Shown: positions 46,865 through 55,761, numbered from the stretch's first letter. The stretch: DNA of 64,000 bases from Oceanospirillum linum (GCF_001995095.2 NZ_MTSD02000004.1:186001-250000), one strand, 5' to 3'. The notes: generated by a model from the sequence alone, not told the origin. A program made the numbers and translations.

Positions 46865-47278
46865 ATGTCCGAAATCAATCAGGCGCAGTTAGATCTTGTT
46901 GATGAGTTTGAGTTTTTTGACGATTGGATGGACAAGTATCAGTACATCATCGATATGGGAAAGAAATTGCCTGAATTTCCCAGTGAATGGAAAACGGATC
47001 TCAATAAAATTGACGGCTGCCAGTCTCAGGTCTGGATCCACCATGAGTTTGCCGATGGTAAAATTAAATTACATGCGATTAGTGATGCTGCGATTGTTTC
47101 AGGCCTGATAGCGATGTTGTTACGCATCTATGATAATCGCACACCTGCAGATATTTTGGCGACCACCCCTGAATTTTTAGCGAAGCTGGGTCTGGATAAA
47201 CACCTGAGCCCAACCCGTAGCAATGGCTTGCATGCCATGCTGCAGAGAATCGGTGAGCTGGCGACTCGTTACGCCTGA
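46865..47278 (+). CDS. SufE/CsdE-family sulfur acceptor
   Basis: The 137-aa protein matches the SufE family: the sulfur-accepting Cys in KIDGCQSQVWIHHEF and the RSNGLHAMLQRI end. SufE-type proteins take persulfide sulfur from a cysteine desulfurase (SufS or CsdA) for Fe-S cluster assembly. The ATG at 46865 follows GGAAGG; a TTG lies 6 codons upstream. No sufS or csdA gene is beside it, so its desulfurase partner is encoded elsewhere. Confidence 0.93.
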   Translation: MSEINQAQLDLVDEFEFFDDWMDKYQYIIDMGKKLPEFPSEWKTDLNKIDGCQSQVWIHHEFADGKIKLHAISDAAIVSGLIAMLLRIYDNRTPADILATTPEFLAKLGLDKHLSPTRSNGLHAMLQRIGELATRYA

Positions 47279-47296
47279 TTCAGACCGACCTGGCAA

Positions 47297-47326
47297 AAAG
47301 GCTGCCGGATTCCCGTCAGCCTTTGT
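47297..47326. terminator. Bidirectional terminator between sufE-type gene and miaE
   Basis: AAAGGCTG (47297-47304) pairs with CAGCCTTT (47317-47324) with A and T flanks. It is a modest stem between two convergent genes. Confidence 0.6.
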
Positions 47327-47340
47327 TAGTGGTATTGCAT

Positions 47341-47970
47341 TCACTGCAGAGGCGCTGTCTGGGGTACTACCGGCCCGCTATGAAAACGAAATGTATCATC
47401 ATCCGCTTCAATTAACTCTCTTTCAATCTGAGCAAAGAAAGCGATGCGTTCATCAATAGAGTCTGTTGCATATTGCTGGGCTAATTCAAGATAATCACGG
47501 TAGTGGCGTCCTTCTGATCGAACTAAGGAGCGATAGTACTTTGCCAGCGGTGCATCCAAATGAGGGATTAGCGCCATAAAACGTTCGCAGGATCTGGCTT
47601 CGATAAATGCACCAATAATCAGCACATCAATAAGCTCATAGACGCCTTTACGCATATGCTGGCGTAAGCCTGATGCATAGCGGGCAGCACTGATATGTTC
47701 ATATTTGATGCCACGCTCCTCCAGAATGCCAACAACCTGCTCAAAGTGGAGTAGTTCTTCCCGGGCCAATTGTGACATTTTTTTCAGAAGGTCAGGCCGG
47801 TCTACATAGCGATACATCAGGTTCATCGCATTTGACGCTGCTTTTTTCTCACACTGAGCGTGGTCGATAAGCAGAATATCAAGGTTTTCCAGTGCTTGCT
47901 CTACCCATAAGTCAGGTGTCGGGCAGGGCAGGAATTGATAGATCTCTTCGAGCAAATCAGGATTTTTCAC
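47341..47970 (-). CDS. miaE: tRNA-(ms2io6A37) hydroxylase MiaE
   Basis: MiaE is a diiron monooxygenase that hydroxylates 2-methylthio-isopentenyl-adenosine 37 in some tRNAs. The 209-aa helical protein has ferritin-like ExxH motifs (REELLHFEQV and RSEGRHYRDYL) plus further carboxylate ligands such as FIEARSCERF. The start is GTG at 47970, overlapping the upstream gene by 14 bases, so it is likely coupled. It is the last gene of a yidD-DUF1289-miaE cluster. Confidence 0.92.
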   Translation of the reverse strand: MKNPDLLEEIYQFLPCPTPDLWVEQALENLDILLIDHAQCEKKAASNAMNLMYRYVDRPDLLKKMSQLAREELLHFEQVVGILEERGIKYEHISAARYASGLRQHMRKGVYELIDVLIIGAFIEARSCERFMALIPHLDAPLAKYYRSLVRSEGRHYRDYLELAQQYATDSIDERIAFFAQIERELIEADDDTFRFHSGPVVPQTAPLQ

Positions 47971-48424
47971 AAATCAGCCTGTCTGTTTCTTCTAAGATGG
48001 TTCGGTTTATCTTCTGGTAGATGATCTCCAGAAGGCGTGATGAAGTGTTATGCCGCCCTGTGTCAGGTGATAGACCTCTGGCGTGGTCGGTCAAAGTAAG
48101 GCCGTAGGCTTCAATATCCTGAATTCTGCTGGCACCCACTCTCAGGAGATCAACAACCCAACATTGGGGGGCAAAGCGCTTAGTATAGCGAATCCTGTGC
48201 AATTCAAGTTGTAGATGCAGCTGATCTTTATCAAGTAACTGAAAATATACAGATACCGCGTTGATCGTAAGTTGCTCTATACGCTGCATAACCGATTCGC
48301 GTGCCTGGGCTTCCGATCGCCCCCAGTTCAGAATCTCATCTGAATGGCGTTTACAGCCTCGGCAAATCTGATCACCTAATGTTGTGCTACAGATACCGAT
48401 GCAGGGGGATTCAATTCGTGCCAT
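47957..48424 (-). CDS. DUF1289-family protein with Cys-rich N terminus
   Basis: The 155-aa protein starts MARIESPCIGICSTTLGDQI and has the DUF1289 cysteine pattern CxGxC...CxGCxR, a possible metal site, followed by an alpha-helical extension of about 100 aa that I cannot assign. It overlaps yidD at the 5' side and miaE at the 3' side, each by exactly 14 bases. Function is unknown; DUF1289 proteins are widespread and small. Confidence 0.82.
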   Translation of the reverse strand: MARIESPCIGICSTTLGDQICRGCKRHSDEILNWGRSEAQARESVMQRIEQLTINAVSVYFQLLDKDQLHLQLELHRIRYTKRFAPQCWVVDLLRVGASRIQDIEAYGLTLTDHARGLSPDTGRHNTSSRLLEIIYQKINRTILEETDRLICEKS

Positions 48425-48830
48425 GGGGCTTAGATGTATCCGTGTTTTCTGGGTCAGGCGTACAGCTGATGTCAGCTATGCATGTACATAGCTGATCGGC
48501 GCTTGGTTTGATGGTCTTTATGCTGCAGGGTTCTGCATGACGCTCTTCCGGGTTATTTGATTCTGGGCTGTCATCAGAGCAGCTACTGCAAGAATGGGTG
48601 CCATTATGCCAACAGCCTTTTTCAGGCACCGGATCGTAACCTCCTTTGGCCAGAGGGTTGCAGCTCACAATACGTTTAACAGCCAGAATCGTTCCCTTAA
48701 TCGCACCATGAGTTTCCAATGCCTCCAGTGCATAGCTGGAACAGGTTGGATAATAGATGCAGCGGTTAGGTAATAACGGACTGATCATATAGCGATAGAT
48801 ATGCACTAAGAGTTTCAGTAGATATTTCAT
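48411..48830 (-). CDS. yidD: Membrane protein insertion efficiency factor YidD, with Cys-rich tail
   Basis: YidD assists insertion of inner-membrane proteins together with YidC. The N-terminal 75 aa match the family: LVHIYRYMISPLLPNRCIYY, PTCSSYALEALETHG, and CNPLAKGGYDPVP. Then comes an unusual tail of about 65 aa with six cysteines (CSSC, PC, LCTC, SC pattern), absent in ordinary YidD (about 85 aa). Normally yidD sits between rnpA and yidC; here it is far from them and overlaps a DUF1289 gene. GGAAGGG precedes the ATG. Confidence 0.88.
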   Translation of the reverse strand: MKYLLKLLVHIYRYMISPLLPNRCIYYPTCSSYALEALETHGAIKGTILAVKRIVSCNPLAKGGYDPVPEKGCWHNGTHSCSSCSDDSPESNNPEERHAEPCSIKTIKPSADQLCTCIADISCTPDPENTDTSKPHGTN

Positions 48831-48863
48831 AAACCCTTCCGATGAATTAGCTCCGCTTTATTG

Positions 48864-49310
48864 CTACTTGCCATAAAGCTCTTCTGGATTGATCAGTGGT
48901 TCCGAATTAACCCGTAATTCATTTTGATCGGCAACAGCATAAAAGCAGCTGCGACGCCCGGTGTGGCAGGCAGGGCCAATCTGATCAACCAGTAGGAGCA
49001 GGGTATCACCATCGCAGTCGATACGAAGTTCCTTAAGATGCTGAATTTGACCGGATGACTCACCTTTCCGCCAATAAGCCTGGCGAGAGCGCGACCAGTA
49101 GCAAACACGCTGCGTTTTCAGTGTTTCTTTAATAGAGTCAAGATTCATCCATGCCATCATCACGACTTCATGGGTATCGTGCTGTTGAGCAATAGCGGGG
49201 ATCAAACCATCATCGTTAAATTTCAGGTGGTTCAGTGCAGTCTCCAGATCAAAACTTTGATTGAGCTCCGCCTTTTCGAGCAGTTTCCAGTTGAATGGGA
49301 CGCTTGTCAT
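48864..49310 (-). CDS. hisI: Phosphoribosyl-AMP cyclohydrolase HisI
   Basis: HisI opens the adenine ring of phosphoribosyl-AMP in histidine biosynthesis and needs zinc. The 148-aa stand-alone protein has EVVMMAWMNLDSI, SRQAYWRKGESSGQ, and the zinc cysteines in RIDCDGD and ACHTGRRSCFY. HisE is not fused to it, as is common in proteobacteria that keep the two apart. It lies between znuB and yidD on the same strand. No other his genes are in view. Confidence 0.95.
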   Translation of the reverse strand: MTSVPFNWKLLEKAELNQSFDLETALNHLKFNDDGLIPAIAQQHDTHEVVMMAWMNLDSIKETLKTQRVCYWSRSRQAYWRKGESSGQIQHLKELRIDCDGDTLLLLVDQIGPACHTGRRSCFYAVADQNELRVNSEPLINPEELYGK

Positions 49311-49393
49311 AATAAAGCCTTAGTTCTGGTTGATCGTGATGGTTTTAATCTCAGACTGGTAAGCTCGGATTTGGATTTATCCAGTATTCTGCT

Positions 49394-50230
49394 TCAGGCC
49401 TGAGTTTTACTGTCTAAAGGTTTTTTTCGGGCAGCCACTATAGCAGAAACAGTAAAAGTTGCAGCAGCCAGCAAAATGATACAAGCACCCGCGGGCAGGT
49501 CAGGCTGGTAGGATATAGCCAAGCCTCCTGAGGTAAACAGCAAGCCAAGCAGTGATGCCAGCCCCATCATACTGGCGAGTGTTCTGGTGTAGTGTCCTGC
49601 AATAGCTGCCGGAAGCGTAAGCAGGGCAATCACAAGAATCAGGCCCACGACCTGAATCATTAACACGACGGTTAACGCCACAATGCATAAAAGTAATAAA
49701 TAAAGCACGTTGACAGGGAGCCCGCGTAATTTTGCAAACTGAGGGTCAAAAGCGACAGCCTGAAAAGGGCGGTAGAGCAGGGTAATGGCGGCTATAATTA
49801 CGGCGTCCATGCCTGCCATTAACCAGAGGTCATTCTGGGCAACCAGGAGGATATTGCCAAAAAGATAGCTCATCAGGTCAACCTGATACCCTGGGGTTTG
49901 ACTGATAAAAATAATGCCAATCGCCATGCCGGCAGCCCACAAAGCACCTATCAGGGTGTCTTCGCGCTCTTGCCAGTATAGTTTGACCATGCCGATGATC
50001 AGCGCGGAAATAACTGCCGCAATCAGAGCGCCAATAAAAGGCGAGCCACCAAGATAGTAGGCGACGCCCATACCGCCCATAACTGAGTGTGCAATGCCTC
50101 CGGCCAGATAACTGATCCGCATGACCACGACATAGCTGCCGATTAGCCCACAGGCAATACTGGTCAGAACACCCGCTAGCAGCGCATTCTGCAGAAAGGT
50201 TTGTTCAGTTACTGCGGAGAAAAATTCCAT
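49394..50230 (-). CDS. znuB: Zinc ABC transporter permease ZnuB
   Basis: The 278-aa protein has eight or nine membrane helices and belongs to the ABC-3 family of metal importers; GSYVVVMRISYLAGGIAHSVM near residue 30 and GALIAAVISALIIGMVK are typical of ZnuB. It forms the membrane channel for zinc taken up by ZnuA with energy from ZnuC. It lies 37 bases downstream of znuC. Confidence 0.93.
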   Translation of the reverse strand: MEFFSAVTEQTFLQNALLAGVLTSIACGLIGSYVVVMRISYLAGGIAHSVMGGMGVAYYLGGSPFIGALIAAVISALIIGMVKLYWQEREDTLIGALWAAGMAIGIIFISQTPGYQVDLMSYLFGNILLVAQNDLWLMAGMDAVIIAAITLLYRPFQAVAFDPQFAKLRGLPVNVLYLLLLCIVALTVVLMIQVVGLILVIALLTLPAAIAGHYTRTLASMMGLASLLGLLFTSGGLAISYQPDLPAGACIILLAAATFTVSAIVAARKKPLDSKTQA

Positions 50231-50267
50231 ATGTGTATACCGTGAATGATCAACAGAGGGCTATCGT

Positions 50268-51014
50268 TCAGATAGAGTGGGTATGATGATGAATCATATG
50301 GATATGATCGCCATACATCTGCTCAATCACATCTGGAGTAATGGCATGGGTTTCGTGACATAGCAGCTCTTTATTGAGGCAGGCAACTCGGTCAACGTAA
50401 TTTGTGATAAAGCCGATATCATGGGAAATTACAATGATTGACATGCGCTTGTTAAGCTCTTTGAAAAGCTCGAAAACGCCTTTTTCCTGGTGAGAGTCAA
50501 CACTGGCTGTAGGCTCGTCCAGAAGAAGTAGTTCAGGCTCTGTTGCTAAGGCCCGGGCGATAAGAACGCGCTGCAGTTGTCCCCCGGAGAGCTGGTCCAG
50601 AGTTCGCTGAGCAAACTCCGCTACCCCCGTTTCCTGCATAACCCTAAGGGCGACAGCCTTATCTTCTTTGTTGTACCGTAGCCACAACTTACCGGGTCGA
50701 ATCCGGCCCATCAGAACAGTTTCTTCAACGGTAATCGGGAAGTCACTGGGAAATCTGGCAAATTGAGGAACATAACCGAGTTTACGGCAAACTTTTTGCG
50801 GGTGGGAGCCGAAAATACGTACGTCGCCTTGATCCGGTTTTATCAGGCCCATAATAAGCTTTAGCAAGGTACTTTTACCGCCACCATTAGGGCCGACAAG
50901 CCCCAAAAACTCACCTTCGCGCATGGCAAATGTGATCTCCTTCAGAACAGGAGAGGTCTGGTAGCGAAAGCTGACATTATCAAACTCGACAATGTTTTTT
51001 GCAAAGCGACCCAT
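50268..51014 (-). CDS. znuC: Zinc ABC transporter ATPase ZnuC
   Basis: The 248-aa ATP-binding subunit shows a Walker [10 protein letters not shown], the signature LSGGQLQRV, Walker [13 protein letters not shown] and the switch His in IVISHD. The C terminus is rich in His ([10 protein letters not shown]), common in zinc importers. Its start codon overlaps the znuA stop by one base (TAATG), which couples translation. Zinc uptake role follows from the operon. Confidence 0.94.
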   Translation of the reverse strand: MGRFAKNIVEFDNVSFRYQTSPVLKEITFAMREGEFLGLVGPNGGGKSTLLKLIMGLIKPDQGDVRIFGSHPQKVCRKLGYVPQFARFPSDFPITVEETVLMGRIRPGKLWLRYNKEDKAVALRVMQETGVAEFAQRTLDQLSGGQLQRVLIARALATEPELLLLDEPTASVDSHQEKGVFELFKELNKRMSIIVISHDIGFITNYVDRVACLNKELLCHETHAITPDVIEQMYGDHIHMIHHHTHSI

Positions 51015-51967
51015 TAGTGCCAGGACTCCAGCAGCTGCTCGCTTAGCATCCGAATCGCCTTAGGTAAATTTTCCGGCAGAGGGTCAGCTTTAACAACCCG
51101 TGCGCCAATATTCTCGGCTATACGTTCAGCGGGTTTTTGATTGAACTGCTCCTGAACCAGAATCACCTTAATATTCTCAGCTTTAGCTGTTTCAGATAGG
51201 CCTACCAGCTGACGGGCAGACGGTGACTTACCCTGATATTCGATTGCAATCTGCTTAAGATGGTAGCGTGCGGCAAAGTGTCCCCAGGCCGGATGAAACA
51301 CCATAAAGGTTCGGTCTTCATACGGCTCCAGTAACTCATGCACTTCACGGTCAAGTGCTTTAAGCTCGTTAGCTAATGATAAATAACCTTGCTCAAATAT
51401 TTCCGCAGTTTCAGGGCGCAACTCTTTCAGGGCATCGGTCATGATTCGAGCCTGAGAGAGAGCCTTCATGGGGTCCATCCAGATATGAGGGTCCATGTTT
51501 TCATGGTCATGTGAGTGTTCATCATGGCTACTGTGTGCGTCATGATCATGGACCTGATCTTCATGATGGTCATGACGTGAGATATAAGCCGCTTTAACAG
51601 GTGCTGAACCGGCTAAAGTGTCAACCAGGCGCATTTCTGAATTCAGCCGGCTGATTCTCGGTAGCCAAACCTGTTCAAAAGGGACACCGGTCGTCATAAG
51701 CATCTGAGCTTTAGCCAATCGCGCCATTTGGCGTGCAGAAGGATCGTAACTGTGTGGATTATGGCCCGGCTGAACCAAAACTTCGATATTTACCTGGTCT
51801 CCGGCAATTTGCTGAAGCAGGTATTTCTGTGGTGACACGCTGACGAACACCAAGGGCTTATCTGCCGCTGAGCTGACCGGGGTGAAAAGCAGCATCAGAA
51901 AAGCAATAAAACAGAGGGCTGATGATAAGAGGGCTTGTTGTCGATAAGCTGAAAGTCTGACGCTCAT
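51014..51967 (-). CDS. znuA: Zinc-binding periplasmic protein ZnuA
   Basis: ZnuA is the periplasmic zinc receptor. The 317-aa protein has a signal peptide (about 1-34) and the two-lobed ABC-3 binding fold: QPGHNPHSYDPSARQMARL, MDPHIWMDP and FHPAWGHFAARYHL carry the zinc histidines. A His/Asp-rich loop at about residues 135-160 (HDHHEDQVHDHDAHSS) is the usual flexible zinc-gathering loop. It is the first gene of znuABC, with a Zur-like palindrome 82 bases upstream. Confidence 0.94.
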   Translation of the reverse strand: MSVRLSAYRQQALLSSALCFIAFLMLLFTPVSSAADKPLVFVSVSPQKYLLQQIAGDQVNIEVLVQPGHNPHSYDPSARQMARLAKAQMLMTTGVPFEQVWLPRISRLNSEMRLVDTLAGSAPVKAAYISRHDHHEDQVHDHDAHSSHDEHSHDHENMDPHIWMDPMKALSQARIMTDALKELRPETAEIFEQGYLSLANELKALDREVHELLEPYEDRTFMVFHPAWGHFAARYHLKQIAIEYQGKSPSARQLVGLSETAKAENIKVILVQEQFNQKPAERIAENIGARVVKADPLPENLPKAIRMLSEQLLESWH

Positions 51968-52048
51968 TTAGCGTTCATGCTCCTGCATTCAGAGGGCCAA
52001 AGGGGTGAAAGGCTGGCCAAAATTAGAGTGGCGTTATTAGATGTCTTA

Positions 52049-52065
52049 ATGTTACAACATAACGT
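52049..52065. promoter_or_regulatory. Zur-like operator upstream of znuA
   Basis: ATGTTACAACATAACGT at 52049-52065 is a nearly perfect inverted repeat with the ATGTTA/TAACxT arms of gammaproteobacterial Zur boxes. A second AT-rich candidate, TTGTTATTTAACATAA, lies at 52145-52160. Zinc-dependent repression of znuABC is the expected role; inferred. Confidence 0.6.
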
Positions 52066-52355
52066 ACCGGACGTCAGGCGCGAATCTTACAATATTAAAA
52101 GAAACTGTCCAGTCCTGTCTTTTGCAGATCTGCCTGGAACAATATTGTTATTTAACATAATATACATTATGCAATATTAGCGAGCCATTATGTTAAGCCT
52201 GACCAAACTGTTTTTCCCCCTTGCGCTTATCCACTGCAATTAGACCTATTTACCCCTTATTTTTGCCCTGATTTTACCGTTTTTTGGGCAAAACTGCGCC
52301 CGCTTCGGAATAAACCGGAGTTTGGAATATTTTTTTATAAGGAATTCTAGCTATT

Positions 52356-52886
52356 ATGACAAAACAGTCTAAAAATACGCGCAGAAAATCACGTCCGGAA
52401 CCACTTTTCAAGATTGAGGATGATCATTTCTTTGTGCAGGTGCCGGTATCGGAAGTCTACGAGAAACTGAACGTCCACCCTAAAACAGTCTATAGATGGC
52501 AAAAAGGGACGCAGCGTCCCGATAAAAACACGGCTCTGTTAATGCGGATTTTGTTCTTAGGACACCTGCCGTTTGAGGGCTTTTCTGACCGATTCCGGAT
52601 TGTGGACTCTGGGGAGAAAACCTATCACCGCAAACCCATCTATCACCTACAGCCTGTAGGCGGCGGACGCCCGATCCGGCCGACTTCGCTACAGGCTTTT
52701 TACGATGTCAATCAGCTGTTAGAAATGAAGCTCGCACGGTTGGAGCATCAGTTGGCGGTGGTGACTGCAGAACGTGATCACCTGGCCAATGATGTTACAG
52801 ACCTAAAATCGGAAATTGAGCGGTTGGAGAATCTGATCCTCCAAGGCAAGGGCGAATGTTGTCCGGTTAATCAAGGGGTAATTTAG
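52356..52886 (+). CDS. HTH protein with coiled-coil tail, DUF3653-like
   Basis: The 176-aa protein has a helix-turn-helix-like stretch VSEVYEKLNVHPKTVYRWQK followed by GTQRPDKNTALLMRIL, as in phage-type DUF3653 proteins, and a C-terminal coiled coil (about residues 125-168) ending in a CC pair. It is probably a DNA-binding protein; the target is unknown. It is a lone gene between znuABC and a lipoprotein gene, with an AT-rich promoter region in front. Phage or plasmid origin is possible. Confidence 0.6.
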   Translation: MTKQSKNTRRKSRPEPLFKIEDDHFFVQVPVSEVYEKLNVHPKTVYRWQKGTQRPDKNTALLMRILFLGHLPFEGFSDRFRIVDSGEKTYHRKPIYHLQPVGGGRPIRPTSLQAFYDVNQLLEMKLARLEHQLAVVTAERDHLANDVTDLKSEIERLENLILQGKGECCPVNQGVI

Positions 52887-53015
52887 TAGAAGCAGCTCAA
52901 TAGGCGGTTTGCCAGTTTATCGACGGATTGCTCTTTATTTTCGGGCAGATACAATGCCCGGCACCACATACCCCACACCCACTTTCTTTTAACTTTGTGG
53001 CATAGGAATTTAGGA

Positions 53016-53756
53016 ATGAAAAAAGGAATATTTTTGCTAACAGCATCAGCCCTGCTAACTGCCTGCGGTGGCGGTGGTAGCAGCAGTGATGACTCATCAA
53101 GCAACGACATATCAAAACAAAAAGCAGGCATCTATACCGGTTCTAGCATGATAGGCACAGTAACCGGATACTCTGTGCTGCTGATCACTCAGGATGCTGA
53201 TGTGGTTCTGGTATCTGATGAGGCTGAAATGCTTTTTGGCACAGCTTCTGAATCAGGTGCTAAGATGAATCTGAATACCCGCTATTACATGGACGGTGCC
53301 GGTTCAGACTGGGGGGCGCGTGTAACGGCTGATTTGACATACAACAATGCAACGCTATCCGGCCCCTACTCTGGGTTTGACGAAACCGGTAATTTCTCAC
53401 TGATTAGACAATCCGATCTGTACGAACGCTCTATCTCTCTATCTGATTTCGCTGGCACCTGGACTGATACCGATGGCCTGCCGTACTCAATCAACAACGC
53501 TGGCATCATCGCCTCTGTTACTGACCCTGCCACAGGCTGTACAGCAACGGGAGATTTTGAGCTGGAGACTGTTGGTTATAACGAGTTTGAGATGGATTTC
53601 ACAACCACCGGTTGCTATGACGTAGCTATGAATGGTGAGTGGGAGGGGTACGGTTTTTTCTCAGATGAGAACGGTACTAACAGCGTGATTAATGCAGGTC
53701 TACTAAAAAACAGCGGTGATTATTTCACACTGGTTGAGCTGACAAAACAACCATAA
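53016..53756 (+). CDS. Lipoprotein of unknown function
   Basis: The 246-aa protein begins with a lipoprotein signal: ALLTACGGGG with Cys17 as the lipidation site, followed by a Gly/Ser/Asp linker. The rest is a beta-rich domain with no recognised family; it is acidic and rich in Gly, Thr and Asp, with two Cys (in GCTATG and TGCYD). AGGAATTTAGG precedes the ATG at 53016; the frame is open a little further upstream. It probably sits in the outer membrane inner leaflet or on the surface. Confidence 0.7.
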   Translation: MKKGIFLLTASALLTACGGGGSSSDDSSSNDISKQKAGIYTGSSMIGTVTGYSVLLITQDADVVLVSDEAEMLFGTASESGAKMNLNTRYYMDGAGSDWGARVTADLTYNNATLSGPYSGFDETGNFSLIRQSDLYERSISLSDFAGTWTDTDGLPYSINNAGIIASVTDPATGCTATGDFELETVGYNEFEMDFTTTGCYDVAMNGEWEGYGFFSDENGTNSVINAGLLKNSGDYFTLVELTKQP

Positions 53757-53786
53757 AAAAAGCCGCCCAGTTCAGGGCGGCTTTTG
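53755..53786. terminator. Bidirectional terminator after the lipoprotein gene
   Basis: AGCCGCCC (53761-53768) and GGGCGGCT (53775-53782) with A6 before and TTTT after the stem, between the lipoprotein gene and the convergent coiled-coil gene. Confidence 0.85.
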
Positions 53787-53789
53787 GCT

Positions 53790-54485
53790 TTAGATTGCGC
53801 TTGATAACGCATCAGCGATTGTATAGGCCAGCTCCGGGTTCTCTATGCCGATGCCAACGACACCCAGCAGACTGACTAACACGCCACGCTCCTGCTCCTT
53901 ACGCAAAGCTTCCGGATCATAAGGCACTTGCTCGCCGGATGCTTTTACCTGGTCTTTCAGTCGTGCAATCTCATCTTTATAGTCACTGATTTGACGATTG
54001 AGCTGTTTTATCTCCTTGCTATGATGAGACGCTGAATCCTGTTGCTGTGTTTTCGGGGCTGCTGGGCTGCTATTTTTCTGAAGCTTTCGAATGCTGGATT
54101 CTTTCTCTGACAGACTCTGCTCCAGTGTCTTAATCATCTCAAGGCGTTCATCAGCGGTCTGCACAAGCTGTTTTTTTTCATCACTAAAACCCTGAGTCAG
54201 CGTATCGATTTCTGCCTTATGCTCCTGCCAGAAAGCTTGCCAGAGCTGTCGCTGATTTTGCTGAAAAACTTTTTTCAGCGCTTCCGAAGGTGGCGGGATG
54301 TCAGCGGCTGTTTTTTTGGCCTGAGCAGGTGTGAAATTGCGCAGAATTTCGACGCATTGAGTGTAGGGTGCACTCGTTTTCTGGTGGAGCTGAGCGGCTG
54401 AGATTGAGCTCAAGGTATATCCTTCATCAAGCCAGCGTTGTATCTGTTGTTTACAGACATCCTGCAAGTTAGCATCCTGATTCAT
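53790..54485 (-). CDS. Coiled-coil protein with KfrA-like N terminus
   Basis: The 231-aa protein has an N-terminal helical domain (residues 1-55; IQRWLDEGYTLSSISAAQLHQ) that resembles the wing of KfrA-type DNA-binding proteins, a long coiled coil (about 70-190) and a small C-terminal hydrophobic segment (LVSLLGVVGIGIENPELAYT). No strong family is recognised. Degenerate tandem repeats lie directly upstream, suggesting that it binds them. It is the second coiled-coil DNA-binding type protein in the window. Confidence 0.55.
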   Translation of the reverse strand: MNQDANLQDVCKQQIQRWLDEGYTLSSISAAQLHQKTSAPYTQCVEILRNFTPAQAKKTAADIPPPSEALKKVFQQNQRQLWQAFWQEHKAEIDTLTQGFSDEKKQLVQTADERLEMIKTLEQSLSEKESSIRKLQKNSSPAAPKTQQQDSASHHSKEIKQLNRQISDYKDEIARLKDQVKASGEQVPYDPEALRKEQERGVLVSLLGVVGIGIENPELAYTIADALSSAI

Positions 54486-54538
54486 TATCCAGCCTTACTG
54501 TGAAAAATTATTAGAACATCATTTTTGGTCATCGCCGG

Positions 54539-54607
54539 TCACCTATCCACCTATTCACCTATCACTTATTCACTTATTAGCCTATCAATTAGCACCTACC
54601 ACCTAGG
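54539..54607. repeat. Degenerate CACCTAT-type tandem repeats
   Basis: This tract holds several imperfect 8-9-base units: CACCTATC, CACCTATT, CACCTATCA, CTTATT, CACTTATT, AGCCTATCA, CACCTACC, CACCTAGG. It lies 54-122 bases upstream of the coiled-coil gene start (54485). Iteron or operator function is inferred; the units are too short and close-spaced for CRISPR. The rest of the 265-base spacer to the CLCA_X gene shows nothing else. Confidence 0.55.
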
Positions 54608-54750
54608 CCTCGGAAAATAAGTAAGAAGGCAATAGCGCTTCCGGCACCGATCATGAAACATGCTATTAAAGCTGATTTCAAGCCCCTGCCTCTCTTTTGA
54701 GAAAATCAGGGCAGGTATTGCGGAGTGAAAGTGACAGATTAGCGCTTATT

Positions 54751-55761
54751 TTACCGGAATCGGTTTACTTTATCGGTTGATCGGTTTGTTTCGCATCCTT
54801 CTACCTGCTTGCGCACTGCCCGGCCCAGCATTGCAAAATAGTCAGCAAAATGAGCATTAATACGATTCCGTTCGGCACCTCTGGGATATAGGCCATACTG
54901 AGCCTCGGTTGAAGCCTTGGTGCCCTTTACCAGAAAATTGTTTTTGATCTGAGCATCCTGCACAAAAGCTTCGAAGGCTCTGGCACAAAGCTCCTCAGGT
55001 TGACTGTAGTAACTCAACCCTGTTGCTTTATCCGCCAGAAGTGACATGCGGAACAGCTCGCTGGGCTCTTCACCATTCTCGCTAAGCATCACCGCTGCAA
55101 AACAATCACTTAACTTATGATTTAACGGATGGGCGATCAGATCCTGCCCGCCTCTTCCCTGCTGTAACCAGAGATCTGATGCAAACCGGATACCCTCTGC
55201 GGTTCTGAAAGACTTATTAGCAAGGTAGTGATCCAGTGCATGGAACCACTCATGGGCGATGCTGCCGGGCCCAGCATTTTTTGCCAGGGCAAAAGCCCTC
55301 TGATTAGGTGCATAATGAGCTGCAACACCGGGACGACCTCCGGTACCGTAATGTAACGCCAGAGTCCCCTTTAGAGAGATGACAGATTCGGGAACCTGCA
55401 AAATGAGCATCAGGTCACAAAGAGCATCATAAAACCGGTCTGCGGCACTCAGCTTTTCTTGCTGGGTAACCCAGCGACCTATCTCAATCGAACGAAAGTT
55501 AAAGCGTTGCCGAAGCTGAAGAAAGTCGCAATGGCCATCCTGCCGATGGCGTGGGCCATTTCGGTAAAATCGCTGTTCTTTATCACTTAAGGCCTTGTGC
55601 TGGTGGAATAACTGATGCATGGGGGCATGGGAGTCTGCTGTAGGTTTATGTGATCTTGCAGGTAGGGTTGCTCCGGCGGCCTCCCGATACTGTTCGTAAA
55701 AACAGTATCGGATGGTAGCGTATTTAAACACTTTCGGGAATGCCCCATCGTTATGAGGCAT
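54751..55761 (-). CDS. CLCA_X-family metallopeptidase-like protein
   Basis: The 336-aa protein carries a zinc-peptidase-type HExxH motif, SIAHEWFHALDHYL, near the middle (about residue 170), with Ala/Gly-rich entry and Glu residues downstream that could be the third ligand. It resembles the CLCA_X family as I recall it; function unknown. The start is uncertain: no good ribosome-binding site precedes 55761, and the next in-frame Met is about 47 codons later. It lies 15 bases after the BCCT stop on the same strand, so cotranscription is possible. Confidence 0.6.
   Translation of the reverse strand: MPHNDGAFPKVFKYATIRYCFYEQYREAAGATLPARSHKPTADSHAPMHQLFHQHKALSDKEQRFYRNGPRHRQDGHCDFLQLRQRFNFRSIEIGRWVTQQEKLSAADRFYDALCDLMLILQVPESVISLKGTLALHYGTGGRPGVAAHYAPNQRAFALAKNAGPGSIAHEWFHALDHYLANKSFRTAEGIRFASDLWLQQGRGGQDLIAHPLNHKLSDCFAAVMLSENGEEPSELFRMSLLADKATGLSYYSQPEELCARAFEAFVQDAQIKNNFLVKGTKASTEAQYGLYPRGAERNRINAHFADYFAMLGRAVRKQVEGCETNRSTDKVNRFR

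Noticed and set aside
54539-54607. CRISPR array
   Set aside because: Repeat units are only 8-9 bases and imperfect with no regular spacers.
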